This document shows, piece by piece, positions 1-13,840 of a stretch of DNA of 64,000 bases. The stretch is from NCBI GenBank assembly GCA_050084985.1, contig JBITNC010000001.1, forward strand, positions 22,630,001 to 22,694,000. Direction: 5' to 3'. The first letter of the stretch is position 1, and every line of letters begins with the position of its first letter. The DNA is from Nageia nagi. Lineage: Eukaryota > Pinophyta. The notes beneath the pieces were generated by a model, which was not told the DNA's origin, did no database searches, and saw nothing but the letters and a program-made list of their open reading frames with translations. A program made the translations under genes and the position numbers.

Positions 1-591
1 CAGCACTCTTACTAGGAGACACTATAGGCATGCCTCTACTCACCCCTACACTAACACCTCCCATGCCTTGCTAGCGTTAATGATTTGGAGAGCATTGATA
101 TCCAAAGAAATATAACTTGGGGGAGGAAGTGGATACTCCAAACCAGAATTGAAAGTAGGATTGCCTATGAGCCATATTTCAACTACCCCTAATAGTAATC
201 CCTCTATCTATAAATATCTTTAACAAAGGTAGAAGAGTGCCTCTCTATACTAGCTATGATACCCTTTTCTCATTCTTATTCCTATAATTTCTACATTATG
301 GCTTATGCCCTATCTCTCTCTACCCTGTATTTGAGTTAACTCTCATTTGAGTGCCTAACCTATTGAAGCTATGCACATAAATATTCATTATCTTGATGAG
401 ATTGGTCAAGTAATGATCATGATTACCCATGAAAAAAATTGAGCTCCTTGATCTTTCTCAGTAATGATCATGATTATGTAGTTTTGGGGCTATTTTATCC
501 TCCCTTAGAGATCTGTCATTGGTGCCAACCTCCTTAGCTAGAACCTCCATCTTGATAAAATCCTCTACAAGGGCCATCTCAATGTTTTACT

Positions 592-1207
592 TGTTATGTG
601 TGGAGCATGATTATTCAGAGTTCTTTATTTCAACTAGATGTATACCCCAGGAAGTTTGTACATCCCTCCATGTGGGGGGGTTACAGGGGGGACTTGTCCC
701 CCTACAAGGGTTTAGGGGGGACCATCCCCCTCAGTTGGGGGGTTCGAGGGGTAATGGTCCCCCGATGGGGGTTCAGGGGTAGCACCCCCAAAGCTAAAAA
801 TAGATGTAAAATTGTATTGTAAAAGTATAGTAATTTCTAGTCAATCTGGGTCATTCATTAGGTAGATGATCTGACGGTAGAACTTATGTTTAGTTTAGGG
901 TTTCTTTTTGCCCTAAATGGTAACCCCTCTCTTTGTATAAGGGCATTGTAATAAATGTGATTGGTGAGTGAGAAACAGAGATGTGAGACATGAGAGAAAA
1001 TAGAGGATATTACAGTGAATCTACTGTAGGTTGTATCTCTTCATTTTACTGGATAATAGAAAGGAAGGACTGGCTATTCGATGTGGACATAGCCCAAACT
1101 GGGTGAACCACGTATATATGTGTCTCTCTTATTTATACATTTTCTATGTTTATATTTTCTACAATATTTTATGTGTTCCATTGCTTCGTAATATATAATT
1201 TCTAAAA
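592..1207 (+). mobile_element. Solo LTR (Copia-like) inside PMD copy A
   Basis: A 616-bp insertion beginning TGTTATGTG and ending TTTCTAAAA, flanked by the direct repeat TTACT (587-591 and 1208-1212). The paralogous copy B is uninterrupted here (around 5728-5735) and serves as the empty site. Near its right end (1080-1113) it carries the segment GGGTGAACCACGT, shared with the LTRs at 18222-18856 and 50458-51166, so it is most likely a Copia LTR in plus orientation. No internal domain is attached, so it is a solo LTR left by LTR-LTR recombination. The terminal CA has decayed to AA. Confidence 0.75.
672..790. repeat. Alternating G-run/C-run block in solo LTR
   Basis: Short runs of 4-7 G and 4-6 C alternate about every 10-20 bp (for example AGGGGGGAC followed by TTGTCCCCC). 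They give several short inverted repeats and several G-tracts on both strands, in an otherwise AT-rich region. It lies in the U3/R part of the solo LTR. Any open frames through it are by-products of the low-complexity sequence. Confidence 0.7.
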
Positions 1208-3663
1208 TTACTCTCCCTCCATATCAAGACCCACACCAAGATCCTCCATATGATGCCTGACTTAAAGATCTTGGTCACCCTCATCGACCTCCTCTAGTTC
1301 AACCTACTATTAGGCAATAAAAACTTAGTAACTTTGAAATCATTTGCATCAACCTCCTCATTTGCAACCTCATTTCTCTCAATATTAGGCTCTTCATAAA
1401 CTAAGGGATCAAGAGCCTCTACTAGAAGGGTTCTCTCTTTATGATATCTATTAGGCTTAGGAGGAATATCATGTATGAGCCCAAACTAATGTCTTACATG
1501 GTCAAACTATAAATACTCCAAAAAATTAATTTATCGACAATTGAGGACCCTCACATATCTATTTCCAACAAGCTTAGCCTCAAGCTCATCCCATACTGAA
1601 TATATATGATATAGGAAAAACTTGACATGATTAGGAATGAGATGACTCAACATGTCATAATAGAATCCCATATCATGACAAACTCCATCCATAGGATGGA
1701 TGGAGAAATCCTCCCTCCATTACATGATTCCTATGGGATACTTTGCATGTGCAACAAAACTAGGAATGAGATATCCATGAGGGTGTACCATAATAATATG
1801 CTCATACAACCATGCTTGTAAAATGATTTTAATAGTCAATGAGGTCCTAGGATCCTAAGAGTAGAAGAAAAGCTCTCTATAACACTGTGCTAGCAAACTA
1901 GGAGCCTAGTAAAAGATAATGTAATGATGCATCATATTGGCTACTATTGGAAGTAATGACCAAGGAAACCTACCATTGCTTGTATTAGGTAACATGTAGC
2001 ACTAGATATATCCCATAAAAAATGAGAACCTGACACTCCCTTGTTGATCCTCATGTCAATATTGAAGATACTTGATCCTACCTAAGATGATCTTAGTCAT
2101 AATTATATGAACTCGATCAACCTCGTATAAATAAGAAATGGCTAGTATAATATCATCTTGATAAATGACATGCTGAGTCCTTTGACCCTGAATGGGTAAT
2201 TTGTATAAGTGATGGATATCCTCCATAGTAATTATCATCTCCCCTATCAAGAAATAGGAAGTAGATGTGGTAGAGTCCCACCTCTCAAGCGAAATTGCCA
2301 TGAGTAGGTAATCCTAATTGATGTGACCCATGTAAGGACCAACACCAAAATCCACACTATGAAGAAGTGTGTGGTTTGCAGTGGTAAAAAAAACACAACC
2401 ATCCTAGAGGATCATGGGATAACAGCCCCTAGGGTTGAACATAGCTCAAACCTAGAATTAAAAATTAAGTTTTAAAAAATATATATAAATCTAAAAATCC
2501 AACATTGATGACTCAATGGTGAGGAGAGTTTTTTATGTTTGTTGGCTAAATGTTGGTGACTCTAAAACCATTCAACCTTGGCCAACGATAGTGGTTGAGA
2601 TGCTCAAAAAAGGAAAAAAACATTAAAAAATGCACCAAAATCCAAATTATAAATGGATAAAAAGTGCCTAAATGCAAAAATAACTACTTTTACATATTCA
2701 TATTTTAAAATTAGATCCTAAATATAAAAAAAATTGATAAAAAAATAAAAAGAGAGTTCTTAAACCCTACCTCCTCTCTGATTGATCATCTTCAGATAGC
2801 TAGTCTTCTCCTCAATGGCATACTATCTCATGGAAGGTGATGGGGATAGAAAATAGGTGGCCCATGGTAGAAAATGAGATAGGTCACTTAGAGATCATGA
2901 AAATAGCAAAAGACAAATGACAAAATGACAACTCATTTTATCTATTTATTTTTACCATGACTTGGAATGTCAATAGTTTTAAAAAAGACATCAATGATTC
3001 ACATGGGATGTTGAAAATTAAAACCAATAATTCATGGCCCATAAAATTATACAAATACTAAAAAATACAACATTCAAAATTTTAAAAATGGAATAATGAA
3101 TAACATACTTAATCCCTACTTCTACTTTATGATTATCTTAGGTTCATATCAAGACTAAAGTGACAAAATATCATAATATAAAGTATCTAATTCTCTCTTC
3201 TAGATAAGAAAAATAAAAAAATATAAATATATACCAAGTGCATATTTAACAAAATATTAAAAATCCCCTTAAACACCTATCATTAATAGTTTATGAGGTA
3301 ATAAAAACATAACAAAAATGAATAAGAAAATTATTTGATATTCCTTTAGCATAATTTGGATTGATTATTCATCCTATTATATCACTTCATCTCGAACCTA
3401 ATACATAGGATAGAAAGAAAAAATAAATATAGATAGCAAAAATATAAAAAAAGAAAAGAAAAAAGAAAAGTGGAATTCTTGGGTGATTATAGTATCCTGT
3501 ATCAGGGCTATGGATTCTTGATTGATAATAGAGTAAGGCTATACTTGGATCTAGGGGTTAGTATTCAATGGGGCTATGAATGCCACTCTAGAAGTGAAGT
3601 ATACCTTATGAAGTGGTAACATGTCCAATCTTTATGATGGACCTCTACATATTTCACATTGAT

Positions 3664-4055
3664 GAATTAGCTAACATATTTTATGCTCTTCAAACATTAA
3701 ATTGGTGAGCATCAAGAGAAGAAAATGAACATTATTGTACACACATGAGTTCATAATAAACTTAAGTGTATCATAATTTTATTTTATATCATCATTAATC
3801 ATATTTTACATCATATAAGCATCCATTTCATCACAATCATGAACTTAAGTGTATCAAAATGAATTAGCTGACATATTTTATGCTCTTAAAACATTAAATT
3901 GGTGATTATCAAGAGAAGAAAATGAACATTATTGTACACACATGAGTTCATAACAAACTTAAGTGTATCATAATTTTATTTTATATCATCCTTATTCATA
4001 GTTTCCATCATCTAAGCATCCATGTCATCACAATCATGATCACCATGATCAAAAA
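3664..4055. repeat. 197-bp tandem duplication
   Basis: A segment starting GAATTAGCT at 3664 recurs at 3861 with a few substitutions, including the long shared stretch around GAAAATGAACATTATTGTAC. It lies between the two PMD pseudogene copies. I see no coding potential. Confidence 0.75.
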
Positions 4056-4139
4056 ATGAATATAATGTATCATCCATCAACAAATATAAGTCTACAACAT
4101 CACATCATAAACTAACAAAAAAAATAAAACAAAAAAGGT

Positions 4140-7100
4140 ACTAATATTCAATCCTCTAAGGCATCCTCATACTTGCTACCCCCATCACCATCTAGAGCAT
4201 TAGTCTCATCGATCTCCAAACCTCTTTGTACTGATGAGCTACCAATGCTCCTCTCTCATATAGCTACCTAAATCTCTAAAGACTTAGTCTTATGATGAGA
4301 TGAAGTAGTAGTAGCACTCCTGTTAGGAGATGTTATAGCCCTACTTCTACTTACCCCTACACTAACACCTCCTCATGCCTTGTTGGCTATAGTGATTGGG
4401 AGAGAACTAATATCCAAACAAATATAACTTGAGGGAGGAAGTAGATACTCAAAACTAGGCCTAAAATAAGGAATTCCTACTAACCATATGTCAACTACCC
4501 CTAGTAGTAATCCTTTTATCTAGAAATATCTCTAATAAATGTATAAGAATGCCTCTTCATATCAACTATGACACCCTTTGGTCCTTCTTACTACTATGAT
4601 ATCTACACCATGGCTCATGTCCTATCTCTCTCTACCCTATATTTGAGTCTATCCTCATTTGAGTGCTTAAGCTGCTAAAGCTATGCATTAAAGAGTCATT
4701 ATCTTGATGAGACTACTCAAGTAATGATTATGAATATTATGACATAAAATTTATTTATGCATTTAAATAAATACATTTGCTTTCACTAATACATACCTAG
4801 AATATTTAATGCAATGATATCAATGTTTATCTTGAATATGACCATAATTTCAATGTTTATTTTGAGTATGATTATGATATCAATGATTTTCTTGAATATC
4901 GTTATATACTATGGTCTAACCCTATTTATGTAGGTACACACTGACCTAAGGAGTAGGTCATATTATTACCTATATAAATAGGGATCTAATAGTAAGTCAA
5001 CACCAAGGAGATATATGATCCCATATTTGGTCTTGGTGGTGGCAATCCTTTAGGTGTCTCTTGACATCACCATTCAAGGTTATGGTTTGTGTACTTCCTT
5101 ACATGAGATGTTTTGATGCTGATAATCTATATTTACATCACATATCTATTCAAAACATCCATATGCAAGTACTTAACTTAGTTTGAGAACAAAAAGCACT
5201 TTGATGAAGACTATCAATGCTCCTTATTCATGCTAAATTCACCACCAATGCTTCCTCTAAACACCATATAGACCACTCATGGTCCTATTTTTGTAATGTT
5301 TCAGGTCATAGCTTTTGGAGTAGGATTCTTCTACTATCCACACATCAAATATATCATCATCCATTAGTGTTAGGTATGGTTCATAAGGTCAGTATACAAA
5401 TCATAGTTCTTGATTAGTATTATCATCCTAATTCGAGAGTGGCTATCTTCTTCATCTATTATTTTGTGTGGTCTAAATTGCTATCCATAGCTCAAAACAA
5501 GTATCTTGGATTTTGTAATTATTTATTTATTTTCATTATCAAAATATTTGTAAATAATGACTACCTAAGCAAAAACTTGAGCTCCTCAATCTTGCTCAGT
5601 AATGAGTCATGGCTTTATATCTTTAAGGCTAGTATATCATCCCCTAGAGCTCCCTCATTGGTGCTAACCTCCTTAGTTGGAACCTCCATCTCAAAAAACT
5701 CCTCTACAAGGTCAATCCAAACATTATACTCTCCATCCAAATTAGGAACCACACCAAGATCCTCCACATGATGTCTCATTAAAAACCCTAGTCATCCTCA
5801 TTGACCACCTCTAGCTTAACCTACCATTAGGAAGCAAAAATCTTAGTAAGTCCAACATTATTTGCATTGATTATCTCATATATAGCCTTGTCTCTCTCAA
5901 GATTAGATTTTATGTAAACCAAGGGCTCAAGATTCTCTACTAGAAGGGTGCCCTCTCTCTAATATCTATTAGGCTTAAGAGGAATATCCTATACAAGACC
6001 AAAATACTATCTCACATGGTTAGACTAGAAATATTCCAAAAAATCAATCCATTGACTATTTAGGATCTTCACTTATCTATTTTCAATAGGGTCAACCTTA
6101 AGCTCATCCCATACTAGATGTAGATAATATGGAAAAAACATGATATGATCAGAAATGACCTAATTTAGCATGTCACAATAGAACCCTATATCATGACAAA
6201 ATCCATCTATGATATGGATGTAGAAATCCTCCCTCCATTGCATGATCCCTATGGTATACTTTGCATGTACAAAAAAACTAAGAATAGGAAGTCGATGAGG
6301 GTGTGCCATAATAATATGCTCATATGCCCATGCCTACAAAGTGAATTTAATAGTTAATAAGGTCTTATAATGCTAAGAGTAGAAGAAAAGCTATCTATAA
6401 CATTGTGTTAGCAAAGTAGGAGCCTAGAAAAATGTGATGCCATGCTGCATCATATCTATTATTATTTGAAGTAATGATTAAGAAAATCTACCACTTCTTG
6501 TATTAGGTAACATGTAGCACTAGATATATCCCATGAAAAATGAGAACTTGATACTCCCTTGCTAATTATCATGTTAGTGTTAAAGACATGTGATCCTACT
6601 TGAACTAATCTCAAACATGAATATATCAACTCAATCAACCTCATATAAATAAGAAATGGATGGTTTAATTTCATCTCAATCAATGATGTGATGAATCTTT
6701 TGACCCTAAATGGTTGATCTATACAAGTGATGGATATCCTCCATAGTAATCATCATCCCCTCTATTAGGAGATGGAAAGTAGATGTGGTAGAGTCCCACC
6801 TCTCAAGTAAAACTACCATGAAAGGGTAATCCCAGTTGATGTGACCCATGTAAGGACTAGCACCAAAACCCACACTCTAAAGAAATATCTAGTCCATAAT
6901 GATAAGAAAAACATAACCATCCTAAAGGATTGTGGGATAATGGACCCTAAGGTTGAACATAGCTCAAACCTAAAATAAAAAATTAGCTAAATTTAAAAAA
7001 ATATTTAACTCTAAAAACCAAATGCTAGTGATTTGATGGCTAGGTCATAGAGTTGTTAGTGTTTATTGGTTAAACATCAGAGACTTTAAAACCCTTTAGA

Positions 7101-7850
7101 CTTGGCTACTGATAATGGTTAAGGTGCTTAAAAAAGGAAAAAAAATATTAAAAAATGCACCAAAATCCAAATTCTAAATAGATAAAAAGTACCTACATAT
7201 GAAAATAACTACTTTTATACCTTCATATTTTTTAATTAGGCCCTAAAAATAACAAATTTTATAAAAAATGAAAAAAGAGAGTTTTTAAAACCCTACCTCC
7301 TCTCTGATTGACCATCTTTAGATAGCTAGTCTCCTCCTTAGTGGCATACTGGTTCATGGAAAGTGATGGGCCCAAGGAAATAGGTGGTCCATGGTGGAAA
7401 ATGAGACATTTCACTTAGAGATCACAAAAATATCAAAAAATAAATGAGAAAATGACAACTCATTTTATCTTTTTATTTTGACCGTGACTTGGAATGTTGG
7501 TGATTTTGAAGTAGACATCAATGATTCACATTGAACATTGATTATTAGAACTAGTCATTGATGACCCATAAAATTATACAAATAATAAAAATACAACATT
7601 TAAAATTTAAAAAGGGAATGATGAATAAAATACTTAAACCCTCCTTCTACTTTATGATTAGCTTAGGTTCATATCGAGACTAAAGTGATAAAATATCATA
7701 ATATAAAGTATCTAAGCCTATCTTCTAGATGAGGCAAATACAAAAATATGAGTGTATACCAAGTGAATATTTAAAAAATATCAAAAATTCCTTAAACACC
7801 TATCATCAATCCTTGATGAGATAATAAAAATATAACACAAATGAACAAAC
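4140..7850 (-). pseudogene. Plant mobile domain (PMD) pseudogene, copy B
   Basis: A second, diverged copy of the 1-3320 block in the same orientation, offset by 4.3-4.5 kb. The change of offset from about 4313 to about 4515 matches the size difference between the two solo LTRs that interrupt the copies. The PMD core is on the minus strand at about 6590-6820, with the same reading as copy A but more stops. The non-coding flank to about 7845 is also shared. I infer a tandem segmental duplication of a PMD locus before the two LTR insertions. No intact reading frame remains. Confidence 0.65.
4735..5556 (+). mobile_element. Solo LTR of Gypsy B family inside PMD copy B
   Basis: An 822-bp insertion starting TATTATGACATAA (compare TGTTAACACATAA of the Gypsy B LTR at 26158) and ending TTTGTAAATA (compare TTTGTAAACA at 33885). 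It is flanked by ATGAA (4730-4734) and ATGAC (5557-5561), a 5-bp TSD with one mismatch. Copy A, around 435-440, is the empty site. It shares with the Gypsy B LTR the TATATAAATA box (4971-4980), the following GGGATCTAATAGTAAGT stretch, and the inverted repeat GACCACTCATGGTCC (5271-5285). It is much more diverged than the LTRs of Gypsy B, so it is an older member of the family. Confidence 0.75.
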
Positions 7851-9000
7851 TCTTACTTGTTAAAACAACCAAGTCACATGTTTAAAAGAAATCAAATTTT
7901 ATGAATAATTCAAAATTCAAAAAATTGAACATGATTAACAAACATGATGCAAAATTCTATGCAATATCATCATGTACCCTAGCTTATAGGATGAAATCTA
8001 GAAAAATTAAACCAACTATATTCACAAAACCTATAATTTATATTGTACTAGCTTTGGAATATGTAGACAGTCAAGCATCATCATGTACCTACCACAAATA
8101 GCACATAATATCGAGATAGATATAAGTATCATTTTGGTATACACCATAATGATTTACAAAATGGAACAAAGTATAAAATTGACTAGAACATGAGTTGATT
8201 ACGATTCAACTAAACAAACTTGACTTATTTACAAAGATTAGGTCTAATTTAAATATTGACCAAGCTTCAATAGAAGTTAAGGGATGTAAACAACATCGTC
8301 AAAAAAAAGAAAATGAATCAAAATTATAAAATAATAAAAACCATAAAGATAAGAAATATAAATATAAAAAACTTAAGCTCTCTTACATCTATCAAAAAAT
8401 ATAAAAATATTTAAATTCTTCTTCTAGCATAGGAATCTGGATGAAAAACATGTACCTAGGTCCCTTGTGAGGTAACATCAAGAAAACTATCATCCAACAC
8501 CTCATAAAAAAATTCCTATTAACATATATATATACAAAAACCCTTAAAAATTGGAAAATGTATCAAAAACAAAATGAAAAGAGTCACTCACTTATTTATT
8601 TGACTAAGGTTAAGTGTTTTGGAAAAACTAAAACCTTTGAGTAATTCTAAATTTGAAAAATGATCATTCTTTTGATAGGAAAAAGGATATGATTGAATAT
8701 GGATAGATACATGATATGACCTTCTATGTAAGATCATCATGTAACCTAACTATTTGGATGAAAAGGAGAATGATCATAATAATTGTATTTACAAGGAAAC
8801 TTCTTTATCACATGCTAGCTTTGGCATACATAGAAAACATAGTAGCTCATCATGTACCTTCAATAAAAACACACAGTATAATGATACTGACAAGTTCTAA
8901 TTTGATAATACAACCACACTTATTTCAAAATGTATCAAACACAAAAAATTGAAAAATAAATTTAATTATAATTCAAATAATCAAATTTGGCTTATTCATT
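7851..9000. repeat. Diverged direct repeat, about 350 bp, about 766 bp apart
   Basis: The region around 7880-8260 resembles 8650-9000. ATCATGTACCCTAGC near 7972 corresponds to ATCATGTAACCTAAC near 8738, and both are followed by a GATGAAA stretch and further alignable sequence. There are short open frames but no recognisable protein. Nothing else is seen between the copies. Confidence 0.5.
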
Positions 9001-10019
9001 GTAACAACCCACCCAATGGCACTAGTCGATTTCAAACACCATCAAGGATGTGAATGAAACTATGTTTAAATTATTGTTATATGATAATCAAATTTTATTT
9101 GAAAATATGTACTATTTGTATTAAGTTAATACTGGCTTTGAGATTTTATGATACAACTAACAAATTACTACAAGATGAAAGGAGAAATTGAAGACCCAAT
9201 GAACCAAAGGTGAATTGGTGATGGGAACGGAAGGGTAAGAGGAGTAAATGATTGGTATTGAATCCTTGACACACTCTATGACTATCATAAATCATGTATA
9301 TGCATGTAGAATAATTATTATGATTATTGAGTTCTTGATGAAAATATATTTACAAAAATGTGTGGATTAACCTTACTCTGCAGAATGAGGTGATTATCAT
9401 AGGTAAAGATGTGTTTTCCCTTGTTTGGTATTTTTGAAATTTAAATTTTTAAATGGAGGGAAAAAAGGGATATACCTTTAGTTAAATTTGAAAATTATTA
9501 TAAGGATAGAAAAATAAATTTAATAGGGTAAAAGTTGAAAATAAGTGTCTATATTATTGCAACATAGGGCTAATAGTAAAAACACTATTGGATAGAGACT
9601 AAAGTCTCCTTGTGATATGACATGATATTTAATAGCTAAAAATAATAAGTAATGATCCTACTTAATTTTGTATTTTTGTGTTAAGTGTGGATAAGAGTTG
9701 GCACTATATTGTCAACTAGTGAAAAATATTCTAAAGTATTAAATGCCATTACCATCATCTCCAACTTTAAGCAAACCTAACCAAAATTATTGAAGGTGTG
9801 AAGAGACATCCATTTGGACACATTTGAGCCCCTTTAGCTATAAATAAAGGATTAGAGCATTGGAAAAATACCAACAACAACTACCTATCTATCTCTTGAT
9901 ATTTTTATTTTATTTTGGTTATTCTCAAGCTTGGTGTAGAGTTACATGAAGAAAAGAAGTCTCTCTTTTCTCTTCAATATAAGGTGCACTCTTTTACATT
10001 TTTTTTAGTAAGGTAGTCC
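9001..10019. other. AT-rich spacer
   Basis: No coding frame of note. A sequence starting TGTAACAACCCACCC at about 9000 has the look of an LTR start, but I could not find a partner copy or a TSD in the window. Confidence 0.3.
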
Positions 10020-10930
10020 TATTTTAAGATATTTAATATGATATTTATCATAATGTTTGGTAAAGCTTCATAGAATTAATGGTTATCAGAAGTGTTGAAC
10101 CATTTGCAGAGACATAATGATGCTTTTATTTATAGATTTTTACCATGTCATTTTCTTTAAAAAGTAAAGGAGTGGAATTTTATTTTGTTATTATTTTTTA
10201 TTTATATATAGGGGTAAAAAAAAATTCATGTACAAATTGTATTATGACATTTTAAAGAGACTAGTCAAATATTCCCAATATGCCTTTATTTAGAATTTAA
10301 TTAATTTATTTTGAAATAAATTTTATTAAATTGTTAATATGATGTTTATTAGAATATTTGATAAAGTTTCATATAATTAATTATTGATTGAAATGTTGTA
10401 GCATTTGAAGAGACATAATGGTCATTTCATTTAAAAGTTGGTACCATGTGATTTTCTTTAAAAAAGTAAAGGAGTGGAATTTTCTTTTGATATTCTCTTT
10501 TTATTTAGATGTAGGAGTGGAAAACTTCACGTATAAATTTATTATGATATTTTGAAGAGGCTAGTCAAATATTTCTCCTTATGTTTTTAGTTAAAGTTTA
10601 ATAAATGATATAAATTTTATTAAATTCCAAATATGATATTTATTATAATGATAAAGTTTCATTAATTATTGATTTCAATGTTGTAATATTTGAAGAGACA
10701 TAGTGGTTATTTTATTCAAAGGTTGGTACCATATCATTTTCTTTAAAAAGTAAAGGAGTGGGATGTTCTTTTGTTTTTATTTAGATGTAGGGGTAGAAAA
10801 TTTCACTATGTATCTTGTGATATTTTAAAGAGACTAGTCAAATATTTCTCCTTATCCCTTTTAGTTTGAAATTAATTAATTTATTTTGACATGAATTTTA
10901 TTAAATTTCTAATATGATGTTTAGTAAAAA
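10020..10930. repeat. Three-unit tandem repeat, about 285-300 bp units
   Basis: Three diverged units each contain a GAGACATA(A/G)TG segment (about 10108, 10410 and 10694), then TTTTCTTTAAAAA and AGTAAAGGAGTGG, then AGACTAGTCAAATATT or a close variant. The units differ by many small indels. There is no coding potential. The origin is unknown; it may be an old LTR or a local tandem amplification. Confidence 0.7.
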
Positions 10931-13840
10931 ATATATTATTAAATTCATATGAAAGTGGAAAAAAAATGAAGTAATAAAAATATGTTTTTTATTATTATCT
11001 AAGTTTGTCAATTAAACTAATTAGTATCTAATGAGATGATAAGTATGTTTAATATTTTTAAATAAGTAATTAAATAACTCTTTAGAATCTTGAACTATGG
11101 TTTTGAGTTATGATATTGGTATAATGTTTAGTAAAATAATTCAAATAATACCAATTTTATTAATTAATTATTAAGGTGTCCAAAATTTTATCGTGAATGA
11201 TTTAACTAATTAAGATGGATTAATTATAGGGTAAATAAATACATTAACCAAGAAAAGGAGATAATTTCTCTTAAGGTCTATAGTTAAATTTATTTGCATA
11301 ATGGTCTAGTTTAAAAAGGGTTATCCTGATCCTCCTCCCTCCAAGTACTCGATCCACCCACCAAATTCCAAGGGGATGTTTGATGTTCATTGCATGAAGA
11401 TCAATGAAGATATTTGATGATTGATATAACAGTTAAAACCATATGATATGAACAAATTTGAATTGCCAAATCATTGGATATGAAATGGTATGATTTGTCA
11501 AAAATATCCCATTAATGATTAAATGGGTTGTATTATATTAATTCATTAAAGGTTGATTTGTGTTTAGGTCCTGATAATATGGTAAATAGAAAGTAGATGA
11601 GTTATATTTAAATGAATTGGTTTTAGTATATAAATGATTAATAAGTTGTCCTTTTTATTAAGAATAATATTATGATGGTTTAGTGCTATGATTACATGAA
11701 TAGGAGTAGAAATTAATAGTTATTATTTCATGATCAGTAGTGGATAGTATAAATTGATTTAAGTAGATGATTTTACTAAGACTTCTAAAGAAGTAGATTG
11801 TTTAGGTTATTAATTCTAATAAAATTCAAAAATATCCCAACAACTTATAAATAATCCTAAATTTGATATACGAAGATTCCAAACAATAATTTGCAATCAT
11901 TTGGGAAATTTTAGGTAAGATCAAAATGGGTAGAAATGGAACCCAATGCGAATAAATGGGATTAATAAATACAAAATTTTTAGATAATAAAGTTAAGATA
12001 TTAATGATAAAATTTTATAGGATAAAACCTAATTGGACTTAGAATTAGAAACTACCTTCTTAGTGAATGAATTATTAACTTTGAGATTTAATGATTTTAT
12101 GGTTTACGTAGTATGTTAATGAATAAAGTGGGGAACTAGGGTCAAAAAATGCCACCTAAATACATGACCTCACATATGAAACCAAAGTGAGTTATGATTT
12201 TTAATTATTTGCAAATTATAGAAATCGATTAATTAAATTTATAGGGATCAAATGAATGTGTCTCAATTGCTTGTACAATGGTCTTAAGGATTGTTAATAA
12301 ATAAGAACCCTAAATAAATCCACTATCATTCCAATGTTTTAGAAAAGAATCCCATATTAGTCTTAAGAACCCAAATTTAGAATCATTTGAAAAACTTTAG
12401 GGACCCTTAGGAGTACAATGGGATAAATACTCTAGTAAATAATGAGGGATGCTTGAGATTATTATGGGATCTAAATCATAAATTATCTTGAACATTGATT
12501 TACACTTAAACTAGCAATATTAAACCTTCTTAGGATTTAGGATATGATAAATAAGTCCAAATAAAACAAGGGTACAATCATCAAGAGTATCCACTTGCAA
12601 GCAAGGATAGAAATGCTTGGTGAATGAACTCTTGTACTTAGAAAGAAATGATGAAGACTAAATAAATTTGATAATATATCAAAATGTAAACTATGTGGGA
12701 TATATGTTGTAAATAGTAAACCTTGAGAAGCTAATGAATAAAAAAAATGGTCTTAAATTTAGAGGTTTTAGTTGGTAAAAATTGGAGTAGCGTTACATTC
12801 ATATAGAATAGGTTAATCCAAAATATTAAGTAAAGTTAAAAATATAAGTTTAAAAACTTGAATACACCCACCTTAATAAAGGTAAGATTTTGAATTATCT
12901 TTTACTTACAATTAGTGGATAATTCAAAAAGGAGCAAAATGTAGATACCTAAAAATGACCTTCTTTTGACAAACAAAAGAAGGGAAAAAAATTAAAATTA
13001 AATTAAAAAGTTAACCATACTATGCCAATCACCAATGTTTGACTTCAATTGTTAGTGACTAAGGTGAAACATTGACATTTGATACCTGGACACTAGTAAA
13101 TTTGTAATAGGAAAAAGGAAAATAAAAATGGTAACTCCTAAAGTATCTTAGGATGAAAGCAAGGGATAACAAATGACTCATCATCTATCCCATGCATCTC
13201 AGCTTTAGATCATATTCATGACAAAGCTAGATAGATTTTTCTATTCATATTTTTGTATCAAAATTGGAAATTCTACCTATTTCCAAAATTTATAAATAAA
13301 GCCTTCAATAATGAAGCAAAGGGACCCAATTTGAATGGAAGGTTACTCTATAAAAACATATATGAATTTAGTGACTTAATTGCATTACTATTTCATATTT
13401 TTACATGCCTTTTTATGTTTATCATTATACTTATTTCATGATATGAGATTGTATGTTTGATGTGTTTTCTATTCATATGTGTGTAAGGTTCATATGTGTA
13501 GATTTGCAAAATTAAATAGAGAAAATCAAACAAAATTAGAGAGGAGATATCTAAACTTCTTGTAGGTTTCAATAGATAGTTTTCAAAGCTTGCAGACATT
13601 ATAAACAAGCCTACAAAGGATAAAATATCATTTTGTAAAAAGCCCTTTTGTAAGGTAATGAATCAAAATGTATTCATAATTATATCATTAAGGTATATTC
13701 ATAAATAATAAAGAAAAATGTTGGTCATAACATGTATTATCTTATTTACTGATAGGGTTAAGTTTTGAGTATGATAGTTTGTATGTAATATTGCTATAGA
13801 ATTATGAAATAATGTTTATTGGAATCACATTATTAGGGGA
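10931..13840. other. AT-rich spacer without recognisable genes
   Basis: Low-complexity AT-rich sequence with only short random frames. At about 12920-12960 a purine-rich stretch (AAAAAGGAGCAAAA) is followed by TGTAGATACC. That arrangement resembles a polypurine tract plus LTR start, but no matching LTR copy was found. Confidence 0.3.

Larger units (their letters stand above)
1..3320 (-). pseudogene. Plant mobile domain (PMD) pseudogene, copy A
   Basis: Minus-strand remains of a MAIN-like/aminotransferase-like plant mobile domain gene, running off the left edge. The best piece is at 2056-2301: a Leu-Glu-Arg-Trp-Asp segment, then GEMIITMEDIHHLYKLPIQG. This matches the PMD pattern of an E/L-E-R-W block followed by G-E-(M/I)-T-(I/V)-T-L-E-D and L-P-I-x-G, and matches the PMD gene at 28.7-31.0 kb. 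Further along (about 1000-1960, minus), readable stretches such as AWLYEHIIMVHPHG continue the domain between stops. The whole block, including non-coding sequence to about 3320, recurs at 4.3-7.85 kb. It is broken by stops and by a solo LTR at 592-1207. PMD proteins are known both as host silencing or meristem factors and as passengers in transposons; which applies here is open. Confidence 0.7.

Noticed and set aside
519-822. Two Gly/Pro-rich open frames over the G-run block
   Set aside because: They arise from runs of G and C in a solo LTR, cross the LTR boundary and have no protein signature.
12920-12960. Polypurine tract plus LTR start (AAAAAGGAGCAAAA then TGTAGATACC)
   Set aside because: No second LTR copy, TSD or coding domain could be found, so it is not listed as an element.
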